This document shows, in pieces, positions 1-7,916 of a stretch of DNA of 64,000 nucleotides. Numbering within the stretch: the stretch's first letter is position 1; each line of letters starts with the position of its first letter. This DNA is from an uncultured Clostridia bacterium (GTDB taxonomy: Bacteria; Bacillota; Clostridia; TANB77; CAG-508). A model generated the notes under the pieces. That model saw only the letters and a list, made by a program, of their open reading frames with translations, was not told the origin of the DNA and did no database searches. The DNA lies in the NCBI GenBank assembly GCA_934101145.1, contig CAKOPZ010000002.1:38198-102197 (forward strand). Reading direction: 5' to 3'. The position numbers were made by a program, and so were the translations under genes.

Positions 1-1428
1 TCTTCTTGATTCTATTGCAGCTTGAACAAATTCTTCTATACTTAAATTCAAACTTTTGGCAAATGTTTCTATAAATGAACCACAACCTGAAGAACAAGCT
101 TCATTAAGCATAATGTTGTCAATTGCTCCATTTTTCATTTTAATGTATTTCATGTCTTGGCCACCAATATCAACAATACTTGTAACATTTGGCATGAATT
201 TTTTTGCAGCTGTATAGTGAGCTATTGTTTCAATTTCATTTAAATCTACATTTAAAGCTGTTTGAATTAATTTTTCACCATATCCTGTAACACCGCTAAA
301 TCTAAGTGTTACAGCTTCTGGTAGTTCACTATATAATTGTTTAAGCATTTTAATAACACTTTGCAAAGGATTTCCTTCATTACTTCCATATAAAGAGTAT
401 AGAAGTCTACCTTCATTATCTATTAAAACTAATTTTGTTGTTGTAGAACCTGCGTCAATACCTACAAAAGCGTCTCCTTCGTATGTTTTTAAATCTGCTT
501 TTTCGACAGTATCTTTATCATGTCTTTCTTTAAATTCTTGATAATCGGCGTCTATTGAAAATAGTGGTGATAAAGGATTTGAAGTATCATCATGAGAAAT
601 TCTTAAAACTTCAATTTTACTTTTTAATTTTTCAACTGTTATAGGTTTTGCTTCTAATGAATCAAGTGCAGCTCCTTTGGCAACAAGTAGGTGGGCTTCT
701 TCAGGAATTATTATACTATCTCCTTCAAGATGTAGTGTGTCAATAAATCTATTTCTTAATTCAGATAAATAATTTAAAGGACCTCCTAAAAATGCTACTT
801 TACCTCTAATTGGTCTACCGCAAGCAAGTCCGCTAATTGTTTGGTTTACAACTGCTTGAAAAATTGATGCAGCAATGTCTTCTTTTGCAGCTCCTTCATT
901 TAATAATGGTTGAATGTCTGTTTTTGCAAATACGCCACAACGAGATGCAATTGGGTAAATCATTTGATGATTTTTAGCAAGTTCGTTAAGACCTGTTGGA
1001 TCTGTATGTAATAATGAAGCCATTTGATCAATAAATGCTCCAGTACCTCCGGCACATGTGCCGTTCATACGTTGCTCGATTGATTTATCAAAATATATTA
1101 TTTTTGCATCTTCTCCGCCAAGTTCAATAACAACATCAGTTTGTGGAATATATTTTTCAACAGCTCTTTTACAAGAAACAACTTCCTGAATAAAAGGTAA
1201 GTCCAAAAATTTAGCAGCAGACATTGCACCAGAACCTGTTAAGGCTATTGTAAAAGTACTTTCTGGATACATACTGCTAAGACTTTCTAAAACATTGCAT
1301 ACTGTATTTTTTGTATCTGAAAAGTGTCTTTGATAGTCATTATAAATTGTTTCTAGCTTATCGTTCATAACAACTATTTTTACAGTTGTAGAACCAACAT
1401 CTAGTCCAACATGTAATAAATTGCTCAT
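1..1428 (-). CDS. 2-hydroxyacyl-CoA dehydratase activase (BadF/BadG/HgdC ATPase family), 3' part cut by window edge
   Basis: The minus frame is open from an ATG at 1428 to the left edge, so the C-terminus is missing. The visible 476 residues hold two tandem ASKHA ATPase modules. The first begins HVGLDVGSTTVK and carries ELGGEDAK and MNGTCAGGTGAF. The second begins FVGIDAGSTTTK and carries DIGGQDMK and EACSSGCGSF. The Cys in each GTCAGGTG/SSGCGS loop is the expected ligand of the shared [4Fe-4S] cluster. In the family, such activators use ATP to inject an electron into 2-hydroxyacyl-CoA dehydratases. The two-module form belongs to the very long fused activase/dehydratase-related proteins. Its substrate cannot be told from this part. 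An AGGAGC-type RBS precedes the ATG. Confidence 0.85.
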   Translation of the reverse strand, partial: MSNLLHVGLDVGSTTVKIVVMNDKLETIYNDYQRHFSDTKNTVCNVLESLSSMYPESTFTIALTGSGAMSAAKFLDLPFIQEVVSCKRAVEKYIPQTDVVIELGGEDAKIIYFDKSIEQRMNGTCAGGTGAFIDQMASLLHTDPTGLNELAKNHQMIYPIASRCGVFAKTDIQPLLNEGAAKEDIAASIFQAVVNQTISGLACGRPIRGKVAFLGGPLNYLSELRNRFIDTLHLEGDSIIIPEEAHLLVAKGAALDSLEAKPITVEKLKSKIEVLRISHDDTSNPLSPLFSIDADYQEFKERHDKDTVEKADLKTYEGDAFVGIDAGSTTTKLVLIDNEGRLLYSLYGSNEGNPLQSVIKMLKQLYSELPEAVTLRFSGVTGYGEKLIQTALNVDLNEIETIAHYTAAKKFMPNVTSIVDIGGQDMKYIKMKNGAIDNIMLNEACSSGCGSFIETFAKSLNLSIEEFVQAAIESRR

Positions 1429-1683
1429 ATTAATGCTCCTTATATTTAATAATTAAATTTACTCTCATTTGTTATATAAATATCTCTAAAATAAGATATT
1501 TAATCAATGTTAATTTTATACGGAAATAAGGAATTTGTCAAATGAAAATTATGTGAATTTTGTGGAAAACTAGTAGAAAAAGTCGAGCAAAACTGTGGAT
1601 AAATTTGAAATAATAAAGGTTCTAAAAATTACTTGTCTTACATAATGATATTAATAAATAAAACAAGCTTAAAAGGAGGAAAT

Positions 1684-2223
1684 ATGAAAAAGAAAATTAT
1701 TATTGGTGTTGTAATTTTATTATTAATTGGAGTGGGAGTGTGGATATTTTTAAATAAAAAAACAAATAATCAAGAATATGTGCCACAAGAAGAAATATCT
1801 GATGAACAGTTAAGACAGACAATTGTATCATTATATTTTAAAAATAAAAATACAGGTGAATTAGAGTCAGAAGGAAGATTAATTGATGCGAAGTTATTAT
1901 TAAATGAGCCATATAAAACTTTAATGGAATTATTAATTGAAGGACCAAAAAATGAAAAATTTGAAGCAACAATTCCAAATGGAACAAAAATAAATAAAAT
2001 GGAATTAAAAAATGATATATTGTACATAGATTTTTCAAAGGAATTTGTGGATAATCAAAAAAATGGAACAGAAGAGGAAAGTGCAACAATTTATTCCATC
2101 GTTAATACTATGACAAGACTTACAGAAATAAATGGAGTAAAAATATTAATTGATGGAAAAGCAGATCAAAAATTTAAAGATGGTAAAATTAATTTTTCTG
2201 ATACGTTTGTAAAAATAAAATAA
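1684..2223 (+). CDS. GerMN domain protein, membrane-anchored (sporulation/germination type)
   Basis: 179 residues starting at the ATG at 1684, 4 nt after a strong AAAAGGAGGA; an upstream in-frame start at 1633 has no RBS. Residues 3-22 form one hydrophobic anchor, so the rest should lie outside the membrane. The C-terminal ~110 residues fit the GerMN domain, with the recognisable LLEGP-like segment (LLIEGPKNE), IPNGTKI, and VNTMTRLTEINGVKILIDG. GerMN domains occur in Bacillus GerM, needed for sporulation and germination, and in many clostridial lipoproteins. No lipobox is seen here. The function is assigned only to domain level. Confidence 0.75.
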   Translation: MKKKIIIGVVILLLIGVGVWIFLNKKTNNQEYVPQEEISDEQLRQTIVSLYFKNKNTGELESEGRLIDAKLLLNEPYKTLMELLIEGPKNEKFEATIPNGTKINKMELKNDILYIDFSKEFVDNQKNGTEEESATIYSIVNTMTRLTEINGVKILIDGKADQKFKDGKINFSDTFVKIK

Positions 2224-2365
2224 ATTTAAAAATAATAAATAAAAAAATAAAAAAATAATAAAATAATAAAATAAAAAAATAATAAAATAAAAAAATAATA
2301 AAATAAAAAAATAATAAATTAATTAAAAATAAAATAAATTTAAAAATAGGAATAAAAATAAACAC
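2224..2365. repeat. AT-only low-complexity spacer with tandem units
   Basis: The spacer is almost pure A/T. A 17-bp unit of the form ATAATAAAATAAAAAAA recurs about three to four times in tandem near 2255-2320. A similar A/T-only spacer lies at 3401-3520 before rsmI. No gene or stem-loop is evident. It could be replication slippage or an easily melted spacer. Confidence 0.7.
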
Positions 2366-2369
2366 TTTT

Positions 2370-2546
2370 TTATTTTAATATTTTATATAAATGAAGTGTA
2401 TTAATTAATTTTTGAAAATCACATAAAAAATGTTCAACTTGAAAAAGAGATTTAATAGTATTATCTTTTTTATGGATAAAATCTATTTTTTTCTCTTTTT
2501 TAATTTCTTTTTTATGTTCTTTTTTCACAACAGCTTTATTTTCCAT
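2370..2546 (-). CDS. small Lys-rich hypothetical protein
   Basis: 58 residues from the ATG at 2546, preceded by AAGGTG with good spacing. An in-frame GTG at 2555 lies inside that RBS and is less likely. The N-terminal half is extremely basic (KKEHKKEIKKEKK) and the C-terminal half is mixed. I do not recognise a family. The clear RBS is the main support. The A/T-rich composition means a chance reading frame cannot be excluded. Confidence 0.35.
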   Translation of the reverse strand: MENKAVVKKEHKKEIKKEKKIDFIHKKDNTIKSLFQVEHFLCDFQKLINTLHLYKILK

Positions 2547-2647
2547 ACGAATCACCTTAAAAAATATGTGGATAAATTTGATTTAATATAAAAATTAATA
2601 TATAATATGTAGGAAAAATAAAAAGGTTAAAGTTTAGGGTAAATAAA

Positions 2648-3400
2648 ATGGAAATTAGATTAAAAGAAAATGAAAGAATTGATGATTTAGAAATAAAAAA
2701 CATGAAAATAATTCAAAATAAAGATGGATTTTGTTTTGGAATAGATAGTGTGCTTCTTTCTGATTTTGCAAAAGAAATAAAAGATAATTCAAAGGTTGTG
2801 GATTTAGGAACAGGGACAGGAATACTTGGGATTTTATTATGTGCAAAAACAAATTTAAAAGAAGTTTTAGGTGTGGAAATTCAAGAAGAAGTTGCAAATA
2901 TGGCACAAAGAAGTATTGAATTAAATAATTTAAAAAATAGATTTAAAATATTAAATGATAATATAAAAAATATAGAAAAAAATAATATTAATTTAAAAAA
3001 CAATTTTGATTATGTTGTAACAAATCCACCATATAAAAAAATAAATACGGGAAAAATAAATGAAAATGAAAAAAAATTAATTTCACGTCATGAATTAACA
3101 GCCAATTTAAATGATTTTATAAAGACAGCTTCTTTTTTATTAAAAGATAAGGGAACATTATTTATGGTACATAGACCAGAAAGATTAGTTGATATTTTAG
3201 AAAAAATGAGGAAAGAAAAAATAGAACCAAAAGAATTAAAATTTATTTATCCTAAAATAAATAAAGCACCAAATTTAATTTTAATAAAAGGTGTTAAAAA
3301 TTCAAATCCATTTTTAAAAATAGACAAGCCATTATATGTATATAATGAAGATGGAAATTACACAGATGATATTTTAAAAATATATGGAAAAATAAAATAA
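2648..3400 (+). CDS. trmN6: tRNA1(Val) (adenine(37)-N6)-methyltransferase-like (YabB/TrmN6 family)
   Basis: 250 residues, a class I SAM methyltransferase. The SAM motif I is VVDLGTGTGILG (about residues 49-60) and the catalytic N6-adenine motif is NPPYKK (about 126-131). The N-terminal DGFCFGIDSVLLSDF segment is typical of COG4123 proteins. In Bacillus the orthologue yabB sits with rsmI (yabC) and abrB, as here; the GIY-YIG gene yazA normally between them is absent. The predicted role is N6-methylation of A37 in tRNA. Strongly Asn/Lys-rich surface segments reflect the AT bias. Confidence 0.85.
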   Translation: MEIRLKENERIDDLEIKNMKIIQNKDGFCFGIDSVLLSDFAKEIKDNSKVVDLGTGTGILGILLCAKTNLKEVLGVEIQEEVANMAQRSIELNNLKNRFKILNDNIKNIEKNNINLKNNFDYVVTNPPYKKINTGKINENEKKLISRHELTANLNDFIKTASFLLKDKGTLFMVHRPERLVDILEKMRKEKIEPKELKFIYPKINKAPNLILIKGVKNSNPFLKIDKPLYVYNEDGNYTDDILKIYGKIK

Positions 3401-3538
3401 TAAAAATATTAATTAATTTATTTAATAAAAATAATAAAATAAAATTAAATAATTTAAAATAGAAATAAAGAAATAAAAAAATAAAATAATAAATAATTTT
3501 TTATTTTTTTATTTTATATAAATGAGGAGAAAGAGAAA

Positions 3539-4363
3539 ATGAAAGGTAAAATTTATTTAGTAGCAACTCCAATTGGAAATTTAGAAGATATAACTTTTAG
3601 AGCAATTTCTGTATTAAAAGATGTTGATATTATTGCTGCAGAAGATACAAGACACACATTGAAATTATTAAATTATTATGAAATTTCAAAACCATTAATA
3701 AGTTATCATAGACATAACGAAGATGTAAAATCTGATATATTAATTGAAAAAGTCTTAAAAGGGCAAAATATTGCAATTGTGACAGATGCAGGAACTCCAG
3801 GAGTTTCTGATCCAGGAGAAGAGATTGTAAAAGAGGCAATAAAAAATGATATTGAAATTATACCAATACCAGGAGCATGTGCATTTGTAAATGCATTAAT
3901 TGCATCAGGATTAAATACAAAACAATTTTCTTTTTATGGTTTTTTACCAATGAATAAAAAATTAAGAAAAAAAGCATTTGAGAATATTTTAAAAGAAAAT
4001 AAAACAATAATAATTTATGAAGCACCTCATAAATTACAAAAAACATTAAAGGACATTTTAGATAATATTGGTAATATAAATTGTGTTATTGCAAAAGAAT
4101 TAACTAAGATACATGAAACTTTTTTTAGGGGAAATATTTCTGAATTAATTAATAATTTTGAATCTCCAAAAGGAGAGTATATTATTTTACTTGATTTAAA
4201 TAATACTGTAAAAGAAGAAAATGATTTTGAAAACATGAGTGTAGAAGAACAATATGAATTTTATAATAATCAAGGAATTGAAAAGAAAGAAATAATAAAA
4301 TTAATTGCTAAAAATAAAAAAGTGCCTAAAAATGATATATATAAATTATTTTTAAATAGATAA
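3539..4363 (+). CDS. rsmI: 16S rRNA (cytidine(1402)-2'-O)-methyltransferase
   Basis: 274 residues, the usual family length. It begins MKGKIYLVATPIGNLEDIT, and then has AAEDTRHTLKLLN, VTDAGTPGVSDPGEE and the PIPGACAF motif of tetrapyrrole-methylase-fold enzymes. The C-terminal small domain ends in KNDIYKLFLN, as usual for RsmI. It 2'-O-methylates C1402 in the ribosomal decoding centre. GAGGAGA precedes the ATG. It lies downstream of trmN6 after an A/T-only spacer and ends at a hairpin shared with the convergent abrB gene. Confidence 0.95.
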   Translation: MKGKIYLVATPIGNLEDITFRAISVLKDVDIIAAEDTRHTLKLLNYYEISKPLISYHRHNEDVKSDILIEKVLKGQNIAIVTDAGTPGVSDPGEEIVKEAIKNDIEIIPIPGACAFVNALIASGLNTKQFSFYGFLPMNKKLRKKAFENILKENKTIIIYEAPHKLQKTLKDILDNIGNINCVIAKELTKIHETFFRGNISELINNFESPKGEYIILLDLNNTVKEENDFENMSVEEQYEFYNNQGIEKKEIIKLIAKNKKVPKNDIYKLFLNR

Positions 4364-4370
4364 TAAATAA

Positions 4371-4405
4371 TAAAAAAATAATTGCTTGGAAAAGCAATTA
4401 TTTTT
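4371..4405. terminator. bidirectional terminator between rsmI and abrB
   Basis: The stem AATAATTGCTT / AAGCAATTATT with a GGAA loop is flanked by an A-run on the left and T-run on the right, so it can end transcription of both convergent genes. Confidence 0.85.
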
Positions 4406-4409
4406 TTAT

Positions 4410-4661
4410 TTATTCTGGTTTTATCTCTCCAATTTGATTTGCGCATTTATCGCAAATTAATTTACCTTTGTATTCAGTTAGGTTTTTTGAATTTCCGCAG
4501 AAAATACAGTTTGGTTCATATTTTTTTAATATAATAGTTGAACCGTCTACATATATTTCAATAGGATCTTTTTCTGCTATTTCGAATTTATTTCTAAGTT
4601 CAATTGGAATAACTACTCTACCTAATTCATCTACTCTTCTTACTATACCTGTCGCTTTCAT
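4410..4661 (-). CDS. abrB: AbrB-family transition-state regulator with C-terminal zinc-ribbon-like tail
   Basis: 83 residues from the ATG at 4661, directly after GGAGGAG; upstream in-frame codons are not used. The N-terminal swapped-hairpin DNA-binding domain is plain: MKATGIVRRVDELGRVVIPI. The C-terminal half has two Cys pairs (CIFCGN and CDKC), a probable zinc-binding tail common in clostridial AbrB proteins. Such proteins repress stationary-phase and sporulation genes during growth. The position next to rsmI matches the Bacillus gene order. Confidence 0.9.
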   Translation of the reverse strand: MKATGIVRRVDELGRVVIPIELRNKFEIAEKDPIEIYVDGSTIILKKYEPNCIFCGNSKNLTEYKGKLICDKCANQIGEIKPE

Positions 4662-4916
4662 AATCTCCTCCATTCTACATAATTCGACAAAAAATCTATA
4701 CATATAATATCACAATTTACAAAAAAAGGCAACACTAACTTGAAAAATTTTACAATTTTATTAAAAAATATTTGTAGTAAGAAATATTTATAAGAAATAC
4801 TTTAGGCAAGAGTTTAGACTGATTTAAAATATGCTAATTTTGTAGTTATAATTTCAATTTGGAATAATAAAAAATATAATGAATAATGTGTATATATAAG
4901 ATTTTAGTAAAAACAA

Positions 4917-4952
4917 ATGGTACTTTTTGAAGACCGCCTAAAAAAGTACCAT
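4917..4952 (+). promoter_or_regulatory. perfect 12-bp inverted repeat in the spmA leader
   Basis: The arms ATGGTACTTTTT (4917-4928) and AAAAAGTACCAT (4941-4952) are exactly complementary and flank a 12-nt loop. The hairpin ends 19 nt before the likely spmA start at 4971. It could be an RNA hairpin or a protein-binding site. The rest of 4662-4916 shows only A/T-rich sequence with a TATATAAG-type element near 4891. Confidence 0.6.
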
Positions 4953-4970
4953 GAAAGTGTGGAAAGTGAT

Positions 4971-5552
4971 ATGATGAATATTATATGGCCTGCATTTATT
5001 ATAGTTTCATTTATATATGCTATTTTGACAGGGAAGGTAAATGAGATAAATGAAGGTATTTTTAGCTCTGTTTCCGATGCAGTACAATTGTCAATTACAT
5101 TTTTAGGAACAATTTGTTTATGGAATGGAGTAATGGAAATTGTAAAAAGAACAACATTGATTGAAAAACTAACAAAATTCTTGAATCCATTGATGATTGT
5201 ATTATTTCCAAAATTGAAAAATGATAATAAAATAAAATCTGAAATTTCAATGAATATTATTGCAAATGTTTTAGGATTAGGCAATGCTGCAACTCCACTT
5301 GGATTAAAAGCAATGAAGTCAATGCAAGAAAAGAATATAAAAAAAGATACTTTATCTGATGAAATGATGATGTTTATTGTTTTAAATACAGCTTCTTTAC
5401 AGTTAATTCCAACAAATGTTATTGCTATTAGAACAGCTTTGAATTCTAATAATGCAACTCAAATTATTTTTCCTGTTTGGGGAGCTACAATTATTGCAGC
5501 AATTATTGGAATAATTGCTACTAAACTTATAATTAAAAAAGTTAAATATTAA
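4971..5552 (+). CDS. spmA: spore maturation protein A
   Basis: 193 residues from ATG 4971 (GGAAAG 5 nt upstream; a second ATG follows at 4974). The open frame extends upstream to 4917, but that part contains a perfect hairpin, and SpmA proteins normally begin MMN-I-W. The protein has a nucleoside-recognition (Gate) fold with several membrane segments. The NVLGLGNAATPLGLKAM motif is a hallmark of SpmA. With SpmB it is needed for spore-core dehydration. spmB follows 13 nt downstream. Confidence 0.9.
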   Translation: MMNIIWPAFIIVSFIYAILTGKVNEINEGIFSSVSDAVQLSITFLGTICLWNGVMEIVKRTTLIEKLTKFLNPLMIVLFPKLKNDNKIKSEISMNIIANVLGLGNAATPLGLKAMKSMQEKNIKKDTLSDEMMMFIVLNTASLQLIPTNVIAIRTALNSNNATQIIFPVWGATIIAAIIGIIATKLIIKKVKY

Positions 5553-5565
5553 TTGGGGAATATTA

Positions 5566-6087
5566 ATGATTAATTTTATTTCAAACTGCGCAATACCAAT
5601 AATAATTTTATTAATTATCGTATATGGTTTGATTGAAAAGAATAAAGTTTATGATACATTTTTAGATGGAGCAAAAGAGGGAATAGAGATTGTTTTTAAA
5701 ATGTTTCCAACACTGCTTGGAATTTTTGTTGCAATTGGTGCACTGAGGAGTTCAGGATTAATAGATGCAATAGTAAGTTTTATAGAACCATTTACAAGTT
5801 TGTTAAATATACCAAGTCAAATTATGCCGCTTGCACTTTTAAGACCGATATCGGGAAGTGCATCTATGGCAGTGGCTGTTGATATAATGAAAAATTATGG
5901 AGTAGATAGCTTTATTGGACTCGTAACGTCTACAATAATGGGTTCAACAGAAACGACATTTTATACAATTGCAATATATACAGCTTGTGTTAGAATTAAA
6001 AAAACACGAGGAATACTCTTTGCAGCACTTTGTGCAGATGTTGCCGGAATGCTTGCGTCTGTAATAATTTGGCGAATTTTGTCGTGA
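5566..6087 (+). CDS. spmB: spore maturation protein B
   Basis: 173 residues with several membrane segments. Recognisable SpmB features are DGAKEGIEIVFKMFPTLLG, the LLRPISGSASMA motif and GSTETTFYTIAIY. It is co-transcribed with spmA and works with it in the forespore or spore membrane, probably moving a small solute during core dehydration. The gene is followed by a strong hairpin terminator. Confidence 0.92.
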   Translation: MINFISNCAIPIIILLIIVYGLIEKNKVYDTFLDGAKEGIEIVFKMFPTLLGIFVAIGALRSSGLIDAIVSFIEPFTSLLNIPSQIMPLALLRPISGSASMAVAVDIMKNYGVDSFIGLVTSTIMGSTETTFYTIAIYTACVRIKKTRGILFAALCADVAGMLASVIIWRILS

Positions 6088-6124
6088 AGTTTTTGTTGAC
6101 ATTTTATATAAATGGTATTAAAAT

Positions 6125-6166
6125 AAAAAACATAGAAACACAAGTTTAATGTGTTCTATGTTTTTT
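6125..6166 (+). terminator. terminator after spmB
   Basis: A long stem (AAAAAACATAGAACACA paired with TGTGTTCTATGTTTTTT, with one bulged base) ends in a T-run. It closes the spmAB operon. Confidence 0.85.
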
Positions 6167-6238
6167 CAAGATTATTTAAAATCTAAAATTTAAGATTCTT
6201 TTTGAATTCCCAAAATAATAAAAAATGTTTTTAATTTT

Positions 6239-6453
6239 GTAGAGGAAAATTACTTTTCTAATTATTTCGCCCCCGAACAAGAAAAATTTAAAAAAGTAAA
6301 TAATAAAAAAGAAGGAAAAAATAAAACAAAATTTAATTTTTAAAATTTGCATTATCTCTATAATTATTATAGTTTGTCATTTTAAAGTCTAAAGAATATT
6401 CCCCAATATTTTGATAAAAAAATTCTTATATTTTTCTTTTAATTTTCCTCTAC
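6239..6453. repeat. gene-free segment bounded by 13-bp inverted repeats
   Basis: Between spmB and rlmH there are 380 bp without a gene. GTAGAGGAAAATT at 6239-6251 is the exact reverse complement of AATTTTCCTCTAC at 6441-6453. The enclosed 190 bp are A/T-rich apart from a short CGCCCCCG patch. This could be the remnant of a small non-autonomous element or a structured transcript. No target-site duplication was recognised. Confidence 0.45.
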
Positions 6454-6467
6454 ATTTATATATATAA

Positions 6468-6950
6468 TTATCTATGATAAGTTTCACGTCGTGAAATTTT
6501 AAAAGCTCTAAAGATTTGTTCTAATAAAAATATACGAATTAATTGATGTGGAAATGTCATTTTGGAAAAACAAATTAATTCATTTGCTTGATGTAATAAA
6601 TCATCTGTCATTCCTAAAGTTCCACCAATAATAAATGTGATATGACTATTCATATTTAATGATATATTTTCTAATTTTTTAGAAAATTCTTCGGAAGTAT
6701 ATTGTTTACCTTTTAAGTCTAAGCATATTACATAACTATCCTTTTTTATATGAGATAAAATATTATTGCTTTCAATTTGTTTTATATTTTGAGCTATAGA
6801 ATTATTTAAATTATTTGGTACCTGTTCATCAGGAAGCTCAATAATTTTTAATAGACAATATTTAGATAGACGCTTCGAATATTCTGAAATTGCATCTTTT
6901 AAATATTGTTCTTTTATTTTACCAACACAAATTATATCAATATGTAACAT
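6468..6950 (-). CDS. rlmH: 23S rRNA (pseudouridine(1915)-N3)-methyltransferase
   Basis: 160 residues, standard RlmH length. The SPOUT-fold signature FIIGGTLGMTDDLLHQA, the SKMTFPHQLIRIFLLEQIFRAF segment and the YHR end are all present. It methylates N3 of pseudouridine 1915 in helix 69 of 23S rRNA. It is the last gene of a minus-strand block behind walJ, a neighbour relation also found in Bacillus (walJ/yycJ near rlmH). A copy of the dispersed 3' repeat separates it from walJ. Confidence 0.95.
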   Translation of the reverse strand: MLHIDIICVGKIKEQYLKDAISEYSKRLSKYCLLKIIELPDEQVPNNLNNSIAQNIKQIESNNILSHIKKDSYVICLDLKGKQYTSEEFSKKLENISLNMNSHITFIIGGTLGMTDDLLHQANELICFSKMTFPHQLIRIFLLEQIFRAFKISRRETYHR

Positions 6951-6968
6951 AAATTCTCCTTTTATTTT

Positions 6969-7100
6969 TATATACTAGGAAATGTCTCATTTCTTAGTAT
7001 ATAAAAATAGCTACAATCACTATTGCCTTTGAGATTTTCTCCTTTTAGTCGAAAACTCAAATCGGCTTTGAACAAAGGGCTACCTAAAGTTGCTTTGTTC
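6969..7100 (-). repeat. dispersed structured 3'-UTR repeat, copy A
   Basis: The ~130-bp element also occurs at 39731-39857 and 58519-58649. In gene orientation it consists of three hairpins: the GAACAAAG...CTTTGTTC stem, then TTTGAGTTTT...AAAACTCAAA around AAAAGGAG, then a TATACTAGGAAAT-type hairpin. This copy is the most diverged. It overlaps the last codons of walJ and supplies that gene's stop codon. Confidence 0.85.
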
Positions 7101-7905
7101 TGGCTAAATCACAATTTTCTATATTAATAAGAGCACTAGGATTAACTCTACTTGCAACACTTATATTTATGTTGTTTTCATCATAGTTATTTTCCATTAA
7201 CTCTTCAACAACTGTTTTATACGCAAGTTCAGGAAAGTTATTTTCCTTACTTAAATGTCCAAGCATTACTTTGTTTAGTCCACTTTTTAATAAATATGAA
7301 ATTGTTTTCCCTGCATCTGAATTTGCTAAATGGCCGTTTGGACCAGCTATACGTTCTTTTAGTAAATATGGATATTTTGAATATTTTAATATATTAGGAT
7401 CATAATTTGACTCAAGTAAAATAAAAGAACTATCTTCTAATTTATGTATAATTTCAGATGTCATATGTCCAATGTCTGTTGCTATACTTATTTTTTTATT
7501 AGATGTACAAATATTAAATCCACATGGATTTGTTGCATCATGAGGTATTTTAAATGGATATATTTTTAAATCATTAATTTCCATATTTTCAGAAGGATTA
7601 AAGTATTTGATATTTTCATTAGAAATTTTAGCCTCCTGTTCTGGCATTGCTTCCCATGTTTGTCTATTTGCATAAACAGGAATGTTATATTTTTTTGAAA
7701 ATGTTCCTAAACCTTTTACATGGTCAGAATGTTCATGTGTAACTAAAATTGCATCTATTTCTTCTGGATCAACATTAATAGATGAAAGTGCTTCTGTTAT
7801 TTTTTTAGCACTTTCACCTGCATCAATTAATATTTTTGTATTATCAGATTCAACATATAAACTATTTCCTGAACTACCACTATATAAACTACAAAAATTG
7901 AACAT
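7084..7905 (-). CDS. walJ: metallo-beta-lactamase-fold hydrolase, WalJ/YycJ family
   Basis: 273 residues. The N-terminus FCSLYSGSSGNSLYVE, the metal motif THEHSDH (about residues 57-63), HMTSEIIHKLED and LGHLSKENN fit the YycJ/WalJ family, linked in Bacillus to cell-wall/cell-division coordination and DNA transactions. Zinc ligands are the HxHxDH residues plus downstream Asp and His. The last codons (about RTKQL-stop) lie inside repeat copy A, so the natural C-terminus may have been replaced by the insertion. The start is 11 nt downstream of murA's stop codon, so the two are probably co-transcribed. Confidence 0.88.
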   Translation of the reverse strand: MFNFCSLYSGSSGNSLYVESDNTKILIDAGESAKKITEALSSINVDPEEIDAILVTHEHSDHVKGLGTFSKKYNIPVYANRQTWEAMPEQEAKISNENIKYFNPSENMEINDLKIYPFKIPHDATNPCGFNICTSNKKISIATDIGHMTSEIIHKLEDSSFILLESNYDPNILKYSKYPYLLKERIAGPNGHLANSDAGKTISYLLKSGLNKVMLGHLSKENNFPELAYKTVVEELMENNYDENNINISVASRVNPSALINIENCDLARTKQL

Positions 7906-7916
7906 GTTTATACCCT

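Noticed and set aside
4917..4970. SpmA N-terminal extension from ATG 4917
   Set aside because: The segment is a perfect hairpin without an RBS, and SpmA homologues start at MMN-I-W (4971).
4919..5284. Reverse-strand reading frames over spmA, the giant surface genes and many others
   Set aside because: They lack RBSs and recognisable domains and mirror real genes on the opposite strand.
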